Of a DNA stretch of 54,045 nucleotides, positions 27,649-36,691 are shown in pieces (position 1 is the first letter of the stretch; every line of letters begins with the position of its first letter). The notes beneath the pieces are model-generated. The model worked only from the letters and a program-made list of their open reading frames with translations, was not told the DNA's origin and did no database searches. Source of the stretch: Reyranella sp. (lineage in GTDB: Bacteria > Pseudomonadota > Alphaproteobacteria > Reyranellales > Reyranellaceae); assembly GCA_021732285.1 (NCBI GenBank), contig JAKFVH010000192.1, positions 1-54,045 of the forward strand, written 5' to 3'. The translations under genes were made by a program, and so were the position numbers.

Positions 27649-28394
27649 CAGAGCCTGGTCCTATGGAAGATGAATGCCGGCACGTTGCGCACGGCCAGCA
27701 TGATGAAGCGCCAGAACCACGGCGTGTAGACGACCGGCCGGCCCGGTCGCCCGGCGGCGGCCTTGATAGCGCGCGCGACGGTCGCGGGCTTGGCCCACAA
27801 TGGACCGCCGCGCTTCAGATGCGCCGTCATCGGCGTATCGACGAAGCCCGCCTTGATGGCGACGGCGTGCGCGCCGCTGCGGGCGAGGCGGTGGGCGATG
27901 CCCTCGACCAGCACGCTGAGGCCGGCCTTGGCGGCACCGTAGACATAGTTGGACTGGCGGCCGCGGTCGGCGGCGACGGAGCTCACGACGACCAGCGCTC
28001 CTGCCTTCTGGCGCTCCAGCAGAGCCGCCGCGGCCAGGCACCACGGAACCGCGGCGGTGAAGTTCACGTCGATGATCCTGGCCGCCTCGCCAGGATCGCC
28101 TTCGGCCAACGCCTGGTCGCCGAGCACGCCGAAGAACAGGAGGATCGCGTCGACCGGCCCCTCGAGATGGGCCGCCATACGCTCGAGCTCGCTGGCGGGA
28201 TCGGCGCAGGCCGCGAAGTCGACCGGCCAGCTCCTGGCCTCGGCCGCACCGCGGGCGACGAGATCGGCGCCGACCTGCTCCAGCCGCTCGATGGTGCGGC
28301 CGGCCAGGACCAGCCGCGCGCCATCGGCGGCATAGAGACGAGCCGTCGCCTCGCCGATCGCCGACAGCGCACCGAGCACGATGACCCTCCTCAC
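27648..28394 (-). CDS. DprE2-like SDR (polyprenylphospho-2-ketopentose reductase)
   Basis: This 248-residue SDR starts at a GTG (28394) overlapping the DprE1-like stop by 4 nt; a longer in-frame reading is only shadow sequence. It has LGALSAIGEATARL in place of the usual Gly-rich loop, SSVAADRG, and YGAAK as catalytic Tyr-Lys. By family knowledge, mycobacterial DprE2 reduces decaprenylphospho-2-ketoribose to the arabinose epimer with its partner DprE1. The coupled DprE1-like gene makes the same role likely here. Confidence 0.82.
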   Translation of the reverse strand: MRRVIVLGALSAIGEATARLYAADGARLVLAGRTIERLEQVGADLVARGAAEARSWPVDFAACADPASELERMAAHLEGPVDAILLFFGVLGDQALAEGDPGEAARIIDVNFTAAVPWCLAAAALLERQKAGALVVVSSVAADRGRQSNYVYGAAKAGLSVLVEGIAHRLARSGAHAVAIKAGFVDTPMTAHLKRGGPLWAKPATVARAIKAAAGRPGRPVVYTPWFWRFIMLAVRNVPAFIFHRTRL

Positions 28395-29713
28395 CTCGCG
28401 ACTCTCCGCCAGAAGTCGGAACTGAACCGCGGGTCGACATGAGCCGCGAAGTTGGTCCATTCCGGGTATCCGGCGCGGAACATGTCGGCCGGCATGCGGC
28501 CATCCTTGGCGGGATAGAGCCGCCCGCCGGCCTGGCGGACGATGTCGTCCAATCGGCCGAGCAGAGCCAGCGTCGGCGCCCCCCGGTTCGCGAAGTCGAG
28601 TGCGAGCGTGGCGCCTTCGCGCGCGAACGACAGCATGCCGGGCGAGCGCGCCGGGCCCAGCGTCTTGAGGACGGAGAGCGCGGACGCAGCACCCGACGCC
28701 GCGATTTCGCGCATCAGCTCCTCGATTGCCGCTTCGGCAGCCGATGGCGGCACCAGGCACTGGTACTGATAGAAGCCGGACCGGCCATACAGCCGATTCC
28801 AATGGCCGACCTTGTCGAGGGGATAGAAGAACGCCGCGTAGTGCATCCGCTGGCGCGCCCTCCCCGACTTCTGCAGCCGCCAGTAGAGGCCGTTGAACGC
28901 GCGGATCACGACAGAGTTGAGCAAGGCGTTCGGCGCCTCGAACGGCACCGACAAGGCGTTCTCCGCATGCGGGACGAGGTCGCCATCGTCGAGCCAGTTC
29001 GCGCGCTGGAAGATCCCGCGGCCCAGTTCGTTCCCTGTGGCAGTGCAGTCGATCCAGGCCACCGTGTGCTCGTGGCTGTCAACGCTCTCCTCGGCCAGCC
29101 TGAAGAAGTCTCGGACATGGCCGAAGGGGATGCGTTCGACATCCAGATAGGCGCTGCGGATCGGCGCCAGCTCGAGCTCGACGGAAGTGATGATGCCCGT
29201 AAGCCCCAGGCCGCCGATCGTGGCTGCGAACAAACCGCTCTCGTCCGACGCGAGATCGATCTGGCCTCGATCGGAACGCAGCAGACCAAGGCTCCTGACG
29301 CCGCGGCCGAAGCTTCCGGCGCGATGGTGATTCTTGCCGTGCACGTCGTTGGCCAAAAGGCCGCCCAGCGTGGCATGGCGCGTGCCCGGCGTGGTCGTCG
29401 TGAACCATCCCTTGGGAACGATGTGGCGCAGGAGGTCGCCGAGAGCGAGGCCCGCCTCCGCCAGCACGATGCCGCGTGCCGAATCGAGGGCGATCAGGCG
29501 ATCGAGCCGCGTCATGTCGATCAGACGCTGGCCACCGTTCAGGCAACTGTCGCCATAGGAGCGGCCGAGACCGACCGCAAGCAGCGAGCGATCGTCCGGC
29601 TCGGCCAGCAGGCCCTTCAGCTCGTCGCGAAAGGCAGGGGCGGCGACGTCCTGACGGACACGCTCGACCCGACCCCACGAGAGGAACTGATCCTGCCCGA
29701 CGAAGCCCGTCAC
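28391..29713 (-). CDS. DprE1-like FAD oxidase (polyprenylphosphoribose 2-oxidase)
   Basis: This 440-residue VAO-type flavoprotein has the DprE1 hallmarks GLGRSYGDSCLN (about 48-59), TPGTRHATLGG and NDVHGKNHH (about 122-130). Mycobacterial DprE1 oxidises decaprenylphosphoryl-ribose at C2, the first half of the epimerisation to arabinose. The start is GTG at 29713, overlapping the UbiA stop by 4 nt. UbiA, DprE1 and DprE2 homologues in consecutive overlapping frames make a pentose-phospholipid pathway the best reading. Confidence 0.87.
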   Translation of the reverse strand: MTGFVGQDQFLSWGRVERVRQDVAAPAFRDELKGLLAEPDDRSLLAVGLGRSYGDSCLNGGQRLIDMTRLDRLIALDSARGIVLAEAGLALGDLLRHIVPKGWFTTTTPGTRHATLGGLLANDVHGKNHHRAGSFGRGVRSLGLLRSDRGQIDLASDESGLFAATIGGLGLTGIITSVELELAPIRSAYLDVERIPFGHVRDFFRLAEESVDSHEHTVAWIDCTATGNELGRGIFQRANWLDDGDLVPHAENALSVPFEAPNALLNSVVIRAFNGLYWRLQKSGRARQRMHYAAFFYPLDKVGHWNRLYGRSGFYQYQCLVPPSAAEAAIEELMREIAASGAASALSVLKTLGPARSPGMLSFAREGATLALDFANRGAPTLALLGRLDDIVRQAGGRLYPAKDGRMPADMFRAGYPEWTNFAAHVDPRFSSDFWRRVAR

Positions 29714-31146
29714 AGGACCGCCATGACGAACGTGCCGGCAACGAGCAGCCCCAGCACGTAGCTCAAGGGATCGCGGACGGCGAACAGCACCGGATCGTCG
29801 TTGAGTTCACCGCGGTGGGTCAGCAGCCATATGCGGGCGAACCAGAGAAAGACCCAGACCCCGATCAGCCACAGCCAATGGGGATGGGCGTAGAGGTTCG
29901 TCGAGTAGGCATCGTTGGTGACGTAGAAGAACAGGATGAGGATGGCGCACAGGCTGGCCGAGACGCCGAAGGACAGGGTCAAGGGTGCGTCGCTCGCGAC
30001 GTAGCCGCGGCCCGGGAGCTTGCCGCCCGTTCCAGCCTCCGTCGCCCGCACGATCTCGAGATGACGCTTCGCCAGCGACAGCGAGAAGAACGAGAACATG
30101 GTGAAGGACAACAGCCACGGCGAATTGGTGACATGGATCACGACGCTGCCCATGAGGATGCGAATCGTATAGAGGCTGCCCAGGAGAAAGGCGTCGAAGA
30201 TCGGCACCGTCTTCAGATGCAGCGAGTAGGAGAGAGTCATCGCCACGTAGAGCACCAGCAACCCGGCGAATCCCAACCCGAGCATGGCGCCGCCGATCAG
30301 GCCGCCCGTGATCAACGCCAGCGCCAGCAGCAACGCCGGCATGGCGCCGAGATCGCCGCGCGCGACCAGCCGGAAGCGCTTGGTGGGATGGGCACGATCG
30401 GCCTTGAGATCGCTGAGATCGTTGATCAGGTAGGTTCCCGAAGCAACACAGCCGAAGGCGACGAAGCCGGCCGCGACCTGCATGAAGGCGGCCAGGTCGC
30501 CGTACTTGTGGGCGAGCAGCAGCGGCACGAACAGCAGCAGGTTCTTCGACCACTGGTGCAGGCGAAGCGCCCTGATCCAATCCCTCAAGGAGCGCCTTGC
30601 CGGCGGAAATTCGCGCTCGATCGGCGGGCCCAGGCGCTCGGCGGTTCGCTGCGTCGCCGGCGATGCCCCGACCGTGACGATGGATGTCGCTCCCCGCCAG
30701 ACGGGGATGTCGTCCTCGCCGCCGCCGGCATAGGAGAAGCCGTTGGGAAAACGCTGCTGCAGGTGGTGCAGCTTGGCGTCGCCGCGCAACTCGACACCGT
30801 TCCCCGAACCGCGGGCCGAGCCGAAGATGCCGAGCCGCGCCGCCACGGCGTCGGCGACCGGCTGCATCGCCGAGGCGGCGAGATGCAGCTCACGCCCGCT
30901 GGCCCGTTCGCGCTCGAGGTAGTCCAGGAAATCTCTGCGGAGGGGCAGCGATTCGGCGTCGACGTATCCCAGTCGCGTCAGACGCTCGGCCGCGGCGCGG
31001 CGGCCACTGGCGAAAGCGGCAAGAATGGCGAAAAAGTCCGAAGGCCGACGGAGCAGCGCCATGACCATGGCCTCCGCGGTGCTGTTCGCCTTGCTGAGAG
31101 TCCCGTCGAGTTCGACGACCAGCGGGCACGACCAGCGTTCGCTCAA
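29710..31146 (-). CDS. UbiA-type phosphoribosyl-polyprenyl transferase with degenerate HAD domain
   Basis: This is a membrane prenyltransferase of the Rv3806c (DPPR synthase) type with an N-terminal HAD-like domain. The TTG at 31146 is preferred because GGAGGA lies 6 nt upstream; a GTG at 31191 would add 15 residues. The UbiA part has NDLSDLKADRAHPTKRFR, the PRPP/polyprenyl-P metal site, and nine or so helices. HAD motif I reads VVELDGTL, with the nucleophile Asp replaced by Glu (codon 31113-31111). Motif IV reads AGGGEDD where GD..xD is usual. The HAD half is therefore probably inactive as a phosphatase. It is the first gene of the operon. Confidence 0.85.
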   Translation of the reverse strand: MSERWSCPLVVELDGTLSKANSTAEAMVMALLRRPSDFFAILAAFASGRRAAAERLTRLGYVDAESLPLRRDFLDYLERERASGRELHLAASAMQPVADAVAARLGIFGSARGSGNGVELRGDAKLHHLQQRFPNGFSYAGGGEDDIPVWRGATSIVTVGASPATQRTAERLGPPIEREFPPARRSLRDWIRALRLHQWSKNLLLFVPLLLAHKYGDLAAFMQVAAGFVAFGCVASGTYLINDLSDLKADRAHPTKRFRLVARGDLGAMPALLLALALITGGLIGGAMLGLGFAGLLVLYVAMTLSYSLHLKTVPIFDAFLLGSLYTIRILMGSVVIHVTNSPWLLSFTMFSFFSLSLAKRHLEIVRATEAGTGGKLPGRGYVASDAPLTLSFGVSASLCAILILFFYVTNDAYSTNLYAHPHWLWLIGVWVFLWFARIWLLTHRGELNDDPVLFAVRDPLSYVLGLLVAGTFVMAVL

Positions 31147-31229
31147 CCTCAGTCCTCCGCACGGCGCGGTCGCGTTGTCGCGACGCTGCACTCCCGATGC
31201 GGAATACTAGTTCAAACGACGGTAAAGCT

Positions 31230-32102
31230 CTAGCGCGTCGGGACCGGACGCTCGCCCGAGTAGTCGTAGAAGCCGCGCTTGACCTTGCGGCCGACCCAGC
31301 CGGCCTCGACGTACTTCACCAGCAGCGGGCACGGGCGGTACTTGGAATCGGCCAGGCCCTCGTGCAGCACCTGCATCACCGACAGGCAGGTGTCGAGGCC
31401 GATGAAGTCGGCGAGCTCGAGCGGGCCCATCGGATGGTTGGCGCCGAGCTTCATGCCGGTGTCGATCGCCTCGACGTTGCCGACGCCCTCGTAGAGCGCG
31501 TAGACCGCCTCGTTGATCATCGGCAGCAGGATGCGGTTGACGATGAAGGCCGGGAAGTCCTCGGCATTGACCGGCTTCTTGTCGAGCTTGACCACCACGT
31601 CGCGCACGGTGCGGAAGGTCTCTTCCTCCGTGGCGATGCCGCGGATCAGCTCGACCAGGCCCATCATCGGCACCGGGTTCATGAAGTGCATGCCCATGAA
31701 CTTGCCGGGGCGGTCGGTGACCGAAGCCAGACGCGTCACCGAGATCGACGAGGTGTTGGTCGCCAGCAGCACGTTGGCCGGCAGGTCGACGCAGACCTTC
31801 TTGAAGATCTCGCGCTTGACCTGCTCGTTCTCGGTCGCCGCCTCGACGATCAGGTCGCAATCGGCGAACTGCTTGTAGTCGGTGCCGGTCGAGATGCGCC
31901 GGAACGCGGCGTCCTTGTCCTCGGGCCGGATCATGCCGCGACCGATCTGGCGGTCCATGTTGCGGCCGATGGCGTCGAGGCCCTTGTCGAGATGCGCCTG
32001 GTCGACATCCGCGAGGCGGATGTCGTAGCCCTTGAGGGCGCAGACATGGGCGATGCCGCTGCCCATTTGGCCGGCACCGATGACGCCGATGCGCTTGATC
32101 AT
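31230..32102 (-). CDS. 3-hydroxybutyryl-CoA dehydrogenase
   Basis: This 290-residue NAD(P)-dependent dehydrogenase interconverts 3-hydroxybutyryl-CoA and acetoacetyl-CoA. The Rossmann motif is GVIGAGQMGSGIA at the N-terminus. HFMNPVPMMGLVE contains the catalytic His, with partner Glu in ELIRG. ADFIGLDTCLSVMQVL and GRKVKRGFYDY are the C-terminal dimer-domain signature. It is the last gene of the etfB-etfA-hbd set, 16 bp after etfA. Confidence 0.93.
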   Translation of the reverse strand: MIKRIGVIGAGQMGSGIAHVCALKGYDIRLADVDQAHLDKGLDAIGRNMDRQIGRGMIRPEDKDAAFRRISTGTDYKQFADCDLIVEAATENEQVKREIFKKVCVDLPANVLLATNTSSISVTRLASVTDRPGKFMGMHFMNPVPMMGLVELIRGIATEEETFRTVRDVVVKLDKKPVNAEDFPAFIVNRILLPMINEAVYALYEGVGNVEAIDTGMKLGANHPMGPLELADFIGLDTCLSVMQVLHEGLADSKYRPCPLLVKYVEAGWVGRKVKRGFYDYSGERPVPTR

Positions 32103-32118
32103 GACGCGATACTCCGCG

Positions 32119-33054
32119 TTACTTCTTTTCCACCGCGGCAGTCAGCTCGGGAACGATCTGGAAGAGATCGCCCACGATGCCGTAGTCGGCAACCTGGAAG
32201 ATCGGGGCTTCCTCGTCCTTGTTGATCGCAACGATGGTCTTGCTGTCCTTCATGCCGGCGAGATGCTGGATCGCGCCGGAGATGCCGATGGCGATATAGA
32301 GGTCGGGCGCCACCACCTTGCCGGTCTGGCCGACCTGGTAGTCGTTGGGCACGTAGCCCGCATCGACCGCGGCGCGGCTGGCGCCGAGACCGGCGCCGAG
32401 CTTGTCGGCCAGGGCCTCGAGCATCTTGAAGTTCTCGCCGCTCGCCAGGCCGCGGCCGCCGGAGACGACGATCTTGGCGCTGGTCAGCTCGGGCCGCTCG
32501 CTCTTGGAGAGCTCGGCGCCGACGTAGGAGGCAAGCCCGCCCGCGCCGGTGCCGCCGATCTGCTCGATCGGCGCGGAGCCGCCGGTGGCGGCCGCCTTGA
32601 AGTTGGTCGGGCGGATGGTGACGATCTTGATCTTGTCGGCGGTCTGCACGGTCGCCATGGCGTTGCCGGCATAGATCGGCCGCACGAAGGTGTCGGGCGC
32701 CTCGACCTTGATGGCCTCGGAGACCTGGGCCACGTCGAGCAGAGCCGCGACGCGCGGCGCGATGTTCTTGCCGACGGAGTCGGCCGCCATCACGACGTGG
32801 CTGTAGTTGGGAGCGAGCTTGACCACCAGCGGGGCGACGTCCTCGGCGAGCCAGTTGGCGTAGGCCGCATCCTCGGCGTCGAGCACCTTGGCCACGCCCT
32901 GGATGGCGGCGGCCGACTTGGCGGCCTCGCCGGCGTTGGAGCCGGCGACCAGCACATGCACTTCGGAACCCATCTGCGAAGCGGCGGTCACGGCATTCGC
33001 GACGTTGCTGCGAACGGTCTTGCCGTCATGGGCAGCGACAACCAGGACGGCCAT
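32119..33054 (-). CDS. etfA: Electron transfer flavoprotein subunit alpha
   Basis: This FAD-binding ETF subunit passes electrons from acyl-CoA dehydrogenases to ETF:quinone oxidoreductase. It has 311 residues. The C-terminal FAD domain has [12 protein letters not shown] and [12 protein letters not shown], the ETF-alpha signature. It follows etfB by one base. Mcd at 41617-43257 is a candidate electron donor. Confidence 0.96.
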   Translation of the reverse strand: MAVLVVAAHDGKTVRSNVANAVTAASQMGSEVHVLVAGSNAGEAAKSAAAIQGVAKVLDAEDAAYANWLAEDVAPLVVKLAPNYSHVVMAADSVGKNIAPRVAALLDVAQVSEAIKVEAPDTFVRPIYAGNAMATVQTADKIKIVTIRPTNFKAAATGGSAPIEQIGGTGAGGLASYVGAELSKSERPELTSAKIVVSGGRGLASGENFKMLEALADKLGAGLGASRAAVDAGYVPNDYQVGQTGKVVAPDLYIAIGISGAIQHLAGMKDSKTIVAINKDEEAPIFQVADYGIVGDLFQIVPELTAAVEKK

Positions 33055-33055
33055 G

Positions 33056-33805
33056 TCAGATCACTCCCGCTTCGTTCTTCAGCTTGTCGACAAGCTCGGC
33101 GACGGTCTTCACCTTGATGCCGGACTTGCGCTTGGGCGGCTCCTCGACCTTCAGCACCTTGAGCCGCGGCGCGATGTCGACACCCAGCGCATCGGGCGCC
33201 AGGACCTCGATCGGCTTCTTCTTGGCCTTCATGATGTTGGGCAGCGAGGCGTAGCGCGGCTCGTTGAGGCGCAGGTCGGTGGTGATCACCGCCGGCAGCT
33301 TGATCTTGATGTTTTCCAGGCCGCCATCGACCTCGCGCTTCACCTCGGCGGTGCCGTCGGCGACGTGCAGCTTGTTGGCGAAGGTGCCCTGCGACCAGCC
33401 CAGGAGGGCGGCCAGCATCTGGCCGGTCTGGTTGGAATCGTCGTCGATCGCCTGCTTGCCGACGATCACCAGGCCGGGCTGCTCCTTGTCGACCACCGCC
33501 TTCATCAGCTTGGCGACGGCGAGCGGCTGCAGCTCGGCATCGGTCTGCACCAGCACGCCGCGGTCGGCGCCCATGGCGAGGGCGGTGCGGATGGTCTCCT
33601 GGCACTGCGCGGGACCGGCGGAAAAGGCGATGATCTCGGTCGCTTGGCCCTTCTCTTTCATCCGGATCGCCTCTTCCACGGCGATCTCATCGAAGGGGTT
33701 CATGGACATCTTGACGTTCGCCGTCTCGACGCCCGTGTTGTCGGCCTTGACGCGGATCTTGACGTTGTAGTCGATGACCCGCTTGACCGCGACCAGCACT
33801 TTCAT
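33056..33805 (-). CDS. etfB: Electron transfer flavoprotein subunit beta
   Basis: This 249-residue AMP-binding ETF subunit has an N-terminal [36 protein letters not shown] in the AMP site, and an [13 protein letters not shown] loop that recognises dehydrogenases. It is the first gene of the ETF operon. A TTGACA-N17-CTACAC promoter lies about 60 bp upstream (33864-33892). Confidence 0.96.
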   Translation of the reverse strand: MKVLVAVKRVIDYNVKIRVKADNTGVETANVKMSMNPFDEIAVEEAIRMKEKGQATEIIAFSAGPAQCQETIRTALAMGADRGVLVQTDAELQPLAVAKLMKAVVDKEQPGLVIVGKQAIDDDSNQTGQMLAALLGWSQGTFANKLHVADGTAEVKREVDGGLENIKIKLPAVITTDLRLNEPRYASLPNIMKAKKKPIEVLAPDALGVDIAPRLKVLKVEEPPKRKSGIKVKTVAELVDKLKNEAGVI

Positions 33806-33863
33806 CGCGTTGCGCCTACTAGGTGAGTTGCCGCCGGACCGACCGTCCAGCGAAGGGGATTTC

Positions 33864-33892
33864 GTGTAGGGGTGTTCAGCCGATCATGTCAA
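33864..33892 (-). promoter_or_regulatory. Putative sigma-70 promoter of etfB-etfA-hbd
   Basis: On the minus strand, TTGACA (33892-33887), 17 nt, then CTACAC (33869-33864). A start near 33857 would leave a leader of about 50 nt. TGTGCAGTGC just upstream could be an activator or repressor site, but I cannot assign it. Confidence 0.5.
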
Positions 33893-34003
33893 GGCTATGG
33901 CGCACTGCACAAAATCGCAGGGCGGGACGTTTTCTACCGATTTTTCAACAGCTTGTGGCAGCCAGTGGGCTCCGCCCGGCAACCGGAGGATGCGACTGCG
34001 GCG

Positions 34004-34456
34004 TCACGGCAAGGTGATGTCGTAGCGGACGTAGTCGGTGAGCCGGGAGACGCGGTCGTACAGCCGGCGTGCCGGCGCGTTGTCGGCTTCGGTGTGCCAG
34101 TAGATCCGGCGCCATCCCCGGTCGCGGCCACGAGCGATGAGGGCATCGATGAACTTTCGCCCCCACCCGGCGCCACGTCCGGACGGGTCGACCCAGAGAT
34201 CCTCGAGATAACAGACCATCCGACTGCTGAATGTGTGCGGACGAAGCACATAGTTTGCGAAGCCGACCAGCGGGCCTTCGCCAATGGAGGTGCCGCACAC
34301 CAACGCACCTATCGGATAGTCCGGGTCCATGATGCGGCGCCACAGTTCGCGGTCATCCGCCACCGGTATCGAAACACCGTAGTGAACACAGTTGGCCAGC
34401 CACATCCGGTGCCATTCCGGATGATCGGTCCTCTCCGCGTCGCGAACCTCGGTCAA
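34004..34456 (-). CDS. GNAT-family N-acetyltransferase
   Basis: This 150-residue acetyltransferase has the acetyl-CoA motif DLWVDPSGRGAGWGRKFIDAL (RGxGxG/A), followed by WHTEADNAPARRLYDRV. The substrate is unknown. The start overlaps the adenosyltransferase stop by 4 nt, so it is co-transcribed. It interrupts the otherwise conserved order adenosyltransferase-etfB-etfA-hbd and looks like an added gene. Confidence 0.82.
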   Translation of the reverse strand: MTEVRDAERTDHPEWHRMWLANCVHYGVSIPVADDRELWRRIMDPDYPIGALVCGTSIGEGPLVGFANYVLRPHTFSSRMVCYLEDLWVDPSGRGAGWGRKFIDALIARGRDRGWRRIYWHTEADNAPARRLYDRVSRLTDYVRYDITLP

Positions 34457-35046
34457 CGGCCGCCGCCGGGCACCCAGAGCACGTCGTTGGCGCCGTTGTC
34501 GTTCAGCCGTCGCGCCAGCACGAACAGATGATCGGACAGGCGGTTGATGTACTTGATCGCCTCGGGGTTGATCGGCTGCTCGGCGGCGAGTTGCGTCATG
34601 CGCCGTTCGGCGCGGCGGGCGACGGTGCGCGCGAGATGCAGCCAGGCCGCGGCCTCGCTGCCGCCGGGCAGGATGAAGGACTTCAGCGGCTCGAGCTCGG
34701 CGTTCATGGCGTCGATCTCGTGCTCGAGCCGTTCGACCTGCGAGGCGACGATACGCAGCGCCTGCTCGCCGCGCTTGGCCTCGCCCTCGGGCGTGCAGAG
34801 GTCAGCGCCGAGATCGAACAGGTCATTCTGGATGCGGGCCAGCATGGCGTCGGCTTCGTGATAGGGCGGGCCACCCAGCGCCGTGCGCGTGATGGCGCTG
34901 CGCGCCAGGCCGATCACCGAGTTGGCCTCGTCGGTGGTGCCGTAGGCTTCCACCCGCGGATCGTGCTTGGCCACGCGCTCGCCGCGGCCGAGCGAGGTCT
35001 GGCCGCTGTCGCCGCCGCGCGTGTAGATGCGGGTTAACGTGACCAT
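34453..35046 (-). CDS. Cob(I)alamin adenosyltransferase, PduO type
   Basis: This enzyme transfers adenosyl from ATP to cob(I)alamin, making the cofactor needed by NrdJ and B12 mutases. From the ATG at 35046 (GGAG 8 nt upstream) it has 197 residues. TRGGDSGQTSLG is the ATP-binding N-terminus, with EAYGTTDEANS and a C-terminal RTVARRAER...YINRLSDHLFVLAR block. An ATG further upstream (35067) would overlap the HIG1 gene and is less likely. The HIG1-adenosyltransferase-etf order is conserved in alphaproteobacteria. Confidence 0.93.
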   Translation of the reverse strand: MVTLTRIYTRGGDSGQTSLGRGERVAKHDPRVEAYGTTDEANSVIGLARSAITRTALGGPPYHEADAMLARIQNDLFDLGADLCTPEGEAKRGEQALRIVASQVERLEHEIDAMNAELEPLKSFILPGGSEAAAWLHLARTVARRAERRMTQLAAEQPINPEAIKYINRLSDHLFVLARRLNDNGANDVLWVPGGGR

Positions 35047-35050
35047 CGGT

Positions 35051-35263
35051 TCAGCTCCGGCTGGCAAGATACCAGAGAACGATCAGGATGATGGTCAGGA
35101 ACTGCAGGCGCACGCGCCACCACATGAAGCGGTTGCTGCGCCTGCCGCCCTCGACGGTGTTCTCGGTGTTGCGGGCCATGCTGAACAGGCCGACGAACAG
35201 CATGCCGAGCGTCGCCAGGCCCGACACGATCACCAGGACGAACAGGATGTTGGCGAGAGTCAT
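35051..35263 (-). CDS. Twin-transmembrane HIG1-domain protein
   Basis: This 70-residue protein has two membrane helices (about 5-27 and 50-66) with a short basic loop between them, as in HIG1/hypoxia-induced domain proteins. Mitochondrial relatives bind cytochrome oxidase supercomplexes; the bacterial role is less clear. It sits 3 nt after the flavin oxidoreductase gene and 4 nt before the adenosyltransferase start. Confidence 0.85.
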   Translation of the reverse strand: MTLANILFVLVIVSGLATLGMLFVGLFSMARNTENTVEGGRRSNRFMWWRVRLQFLTIILIVLWYLASRS

Positions 35264-35266
35264 GCT

Positions 35267-36691
35267 TCAGAGTCCTTCGTTGTGCCGCCCGGCGCCCGTG
35301 CGGGCGCCCGACCACGGCCGTGCATCCGTCCTGGCATCCGTTCCGGTCGCGACCCTGAAGATCGCTTCCGCCGCCTGCTCGCCCGACCACAGGGCCGCGT
35401 GCACCGTGCCATACTCGACCGGCTCGGTCGCCTCGCCGGCAAAGAACACCCGCCGGCCGAGCGGCCGCGCATGCGCCTCGCGGTCCTCGGGCGCACTGCC
35501 GACGCCCGGGTAGGAATAGCCGCCGCGCGACCACGGATCGCTCAGCCAGCGCGGATAGACCATGGCCTCCGGCTCGACGACGGCGTTGCCGAACATCTTG
35601 CGCAGCGAGGACATCGCCACCTCTTTTACTTCGGCATCGCTCGCCGCGCGGTCAAGGTGCGCCGCGGTCGCGCCGTTGCAGAAGCTGAGCAGGATCGGCC
35701 GGCCGGTCTCCTGCTCGTGGCTGACCCAGGTGTTGAAGGTGCCGCGCTTGTCGGGTGCATCCGGCAGGCGGCCGAACCACTTCGGGTGTTCGGGCCAGAA
35801 GCGCTTGGGAAAGCGCAGGTAGATCTTGCCCAAAATGCCGGCGCCGTAGCCCAGGCGGCCGATCGCCTTCTGCTGCTCCTCGGGCGGCAGCGGGTCGAGC
35901 GCCGGCAGGCCGGCGCGTAAAAGGCCGAGCGGTACGGCAATCAGCGCGCGGTCGGCCTCGATCTTCTCGCCGCTTGCCAGGATCGCCGTCACGCCGGCGT
36001 CGCTCCAGACGATGCGCTGCACGGCGGCGTCGAAACGTACCGCCATGTTCTGGGCGGCGTCCTCGAGCAGGGTGCGGAAGCCGCCCCGCGGCTGGGCATT
36101 GCGCTCCAGCCCTTCGATCGGGAACCATTCCTCGGCCGAAACCGCATCGTAGGGCGCGCCCTGCACGCCTTCGCACATCTCGATGAAGGTGCCGATGACC
36201 AGCTTGTCGACCTCGGGCAGCCACGACGCATGCAGCAGCGGATCGACCGCCTGCTTGACCGAGATCGAGCGCGGACCCCAGACGCGGGCCATCGCCTTGC
36301 TGCGCCAGCTCGCCCATTCGATGGCGGCCTTGAATGCCATGCGGCCGGCGATCGCCCGCTTGCGCTGGCCCTCTCGCGTCGGCGCCGTGGCGCGATCGTC
36401 GATCAGCAGCCGGTCGCCCTGCGATTCGACGAGGCCGACGCCGAGCTTGCCGCACCACAGCGCCAGCGGATTGCCGTCGACGCCGTGTATCCACGAGCCG
36501 CCAAGATCGAGCGGCGCGCCGAGCGAATCGTCGGTCCAGGTGCGGCCGCCGATGCGCTTGCGCGCCTCGAGCACGGTGACGGCGAAGTCCGAGTCGTGCA
36601 GCAGCCGCGCCGCCACCAGTCCGGCCATGCCAGCGCCGACCACGATCACACGTTCGGCCTTGGCCGTGCCCATGGACCACGAGCCGGTCAT
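35267..36691 (-). CDS. Flavin monoamine oxidase-like FAD oxidoreductase
   Basis: This 474-residue flavoprotein starts at the ATG at 36691, overlapping the HAD gene stop by 4 nt (ATGA). It has GAGMAGLVAARLL, EARKRIGGRTWT and DLGGSWIHGVDGNP near the N-terminus. The C-terminal FAD motif is VFFAGEATEPVEYGTVHAALWSG-like. This is the plant/bacterial polyamine oxidase and LSD1-like amine oxidase fold. The amine substrate is unknown. It lies in a HAD-oxidoreductase-HIG1-adenosyltransferase-GNAT transcription unit. Confidence 0.85.
   Translation of the reverse strand: MTGSWSMGTAKAERVIVVGAGMAGLVAARLLHDSDFAVTVLEARKRIGGRTWTDDSLGAPLDLGGSWIHGVDGNPLALWCGKLGVGLVESQGDRLLIDDRATAPTREGQRKRAIAGRMAFKAAIEWASWRSKAMARVWGPRSISVKQAVDPLLHASWLPEVDKLVIGTFIEMCEGVQGAPYDAVSAEEWFPIEGLERNAQPRGGFRTLLEDAAQNMAVRFDAAVQRIVWSDAGVTAILASGEKIEADRALIAVPLGLLRAGLPALDPLPPEEQQKAIGRLGYGAGILGKIYLRFPKRFWPEHPKWFGRLPDAPDKRGTFNTWVSHEQETGRPILLSFCNGATAAHLDRAASDAEVKEVAMSSLRKMFGNAVVEPEAMVYPRWLSDPWSRGGYSYPGVGSAPEDREAHARPLGRRVFFAGEATEPVEYGTVHAALWSGEQAAEAIFRVATGTDARTDARPWSGARTGAGRHNEGL

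Noticed and set aside
35047..35067. Upstream ATG for the cobalamin adenosyltransferase
   Set aside because: It lies inside the HIG1 gene; the ATG at 35046 has a GGAG site and gives the conserved N-terminus.
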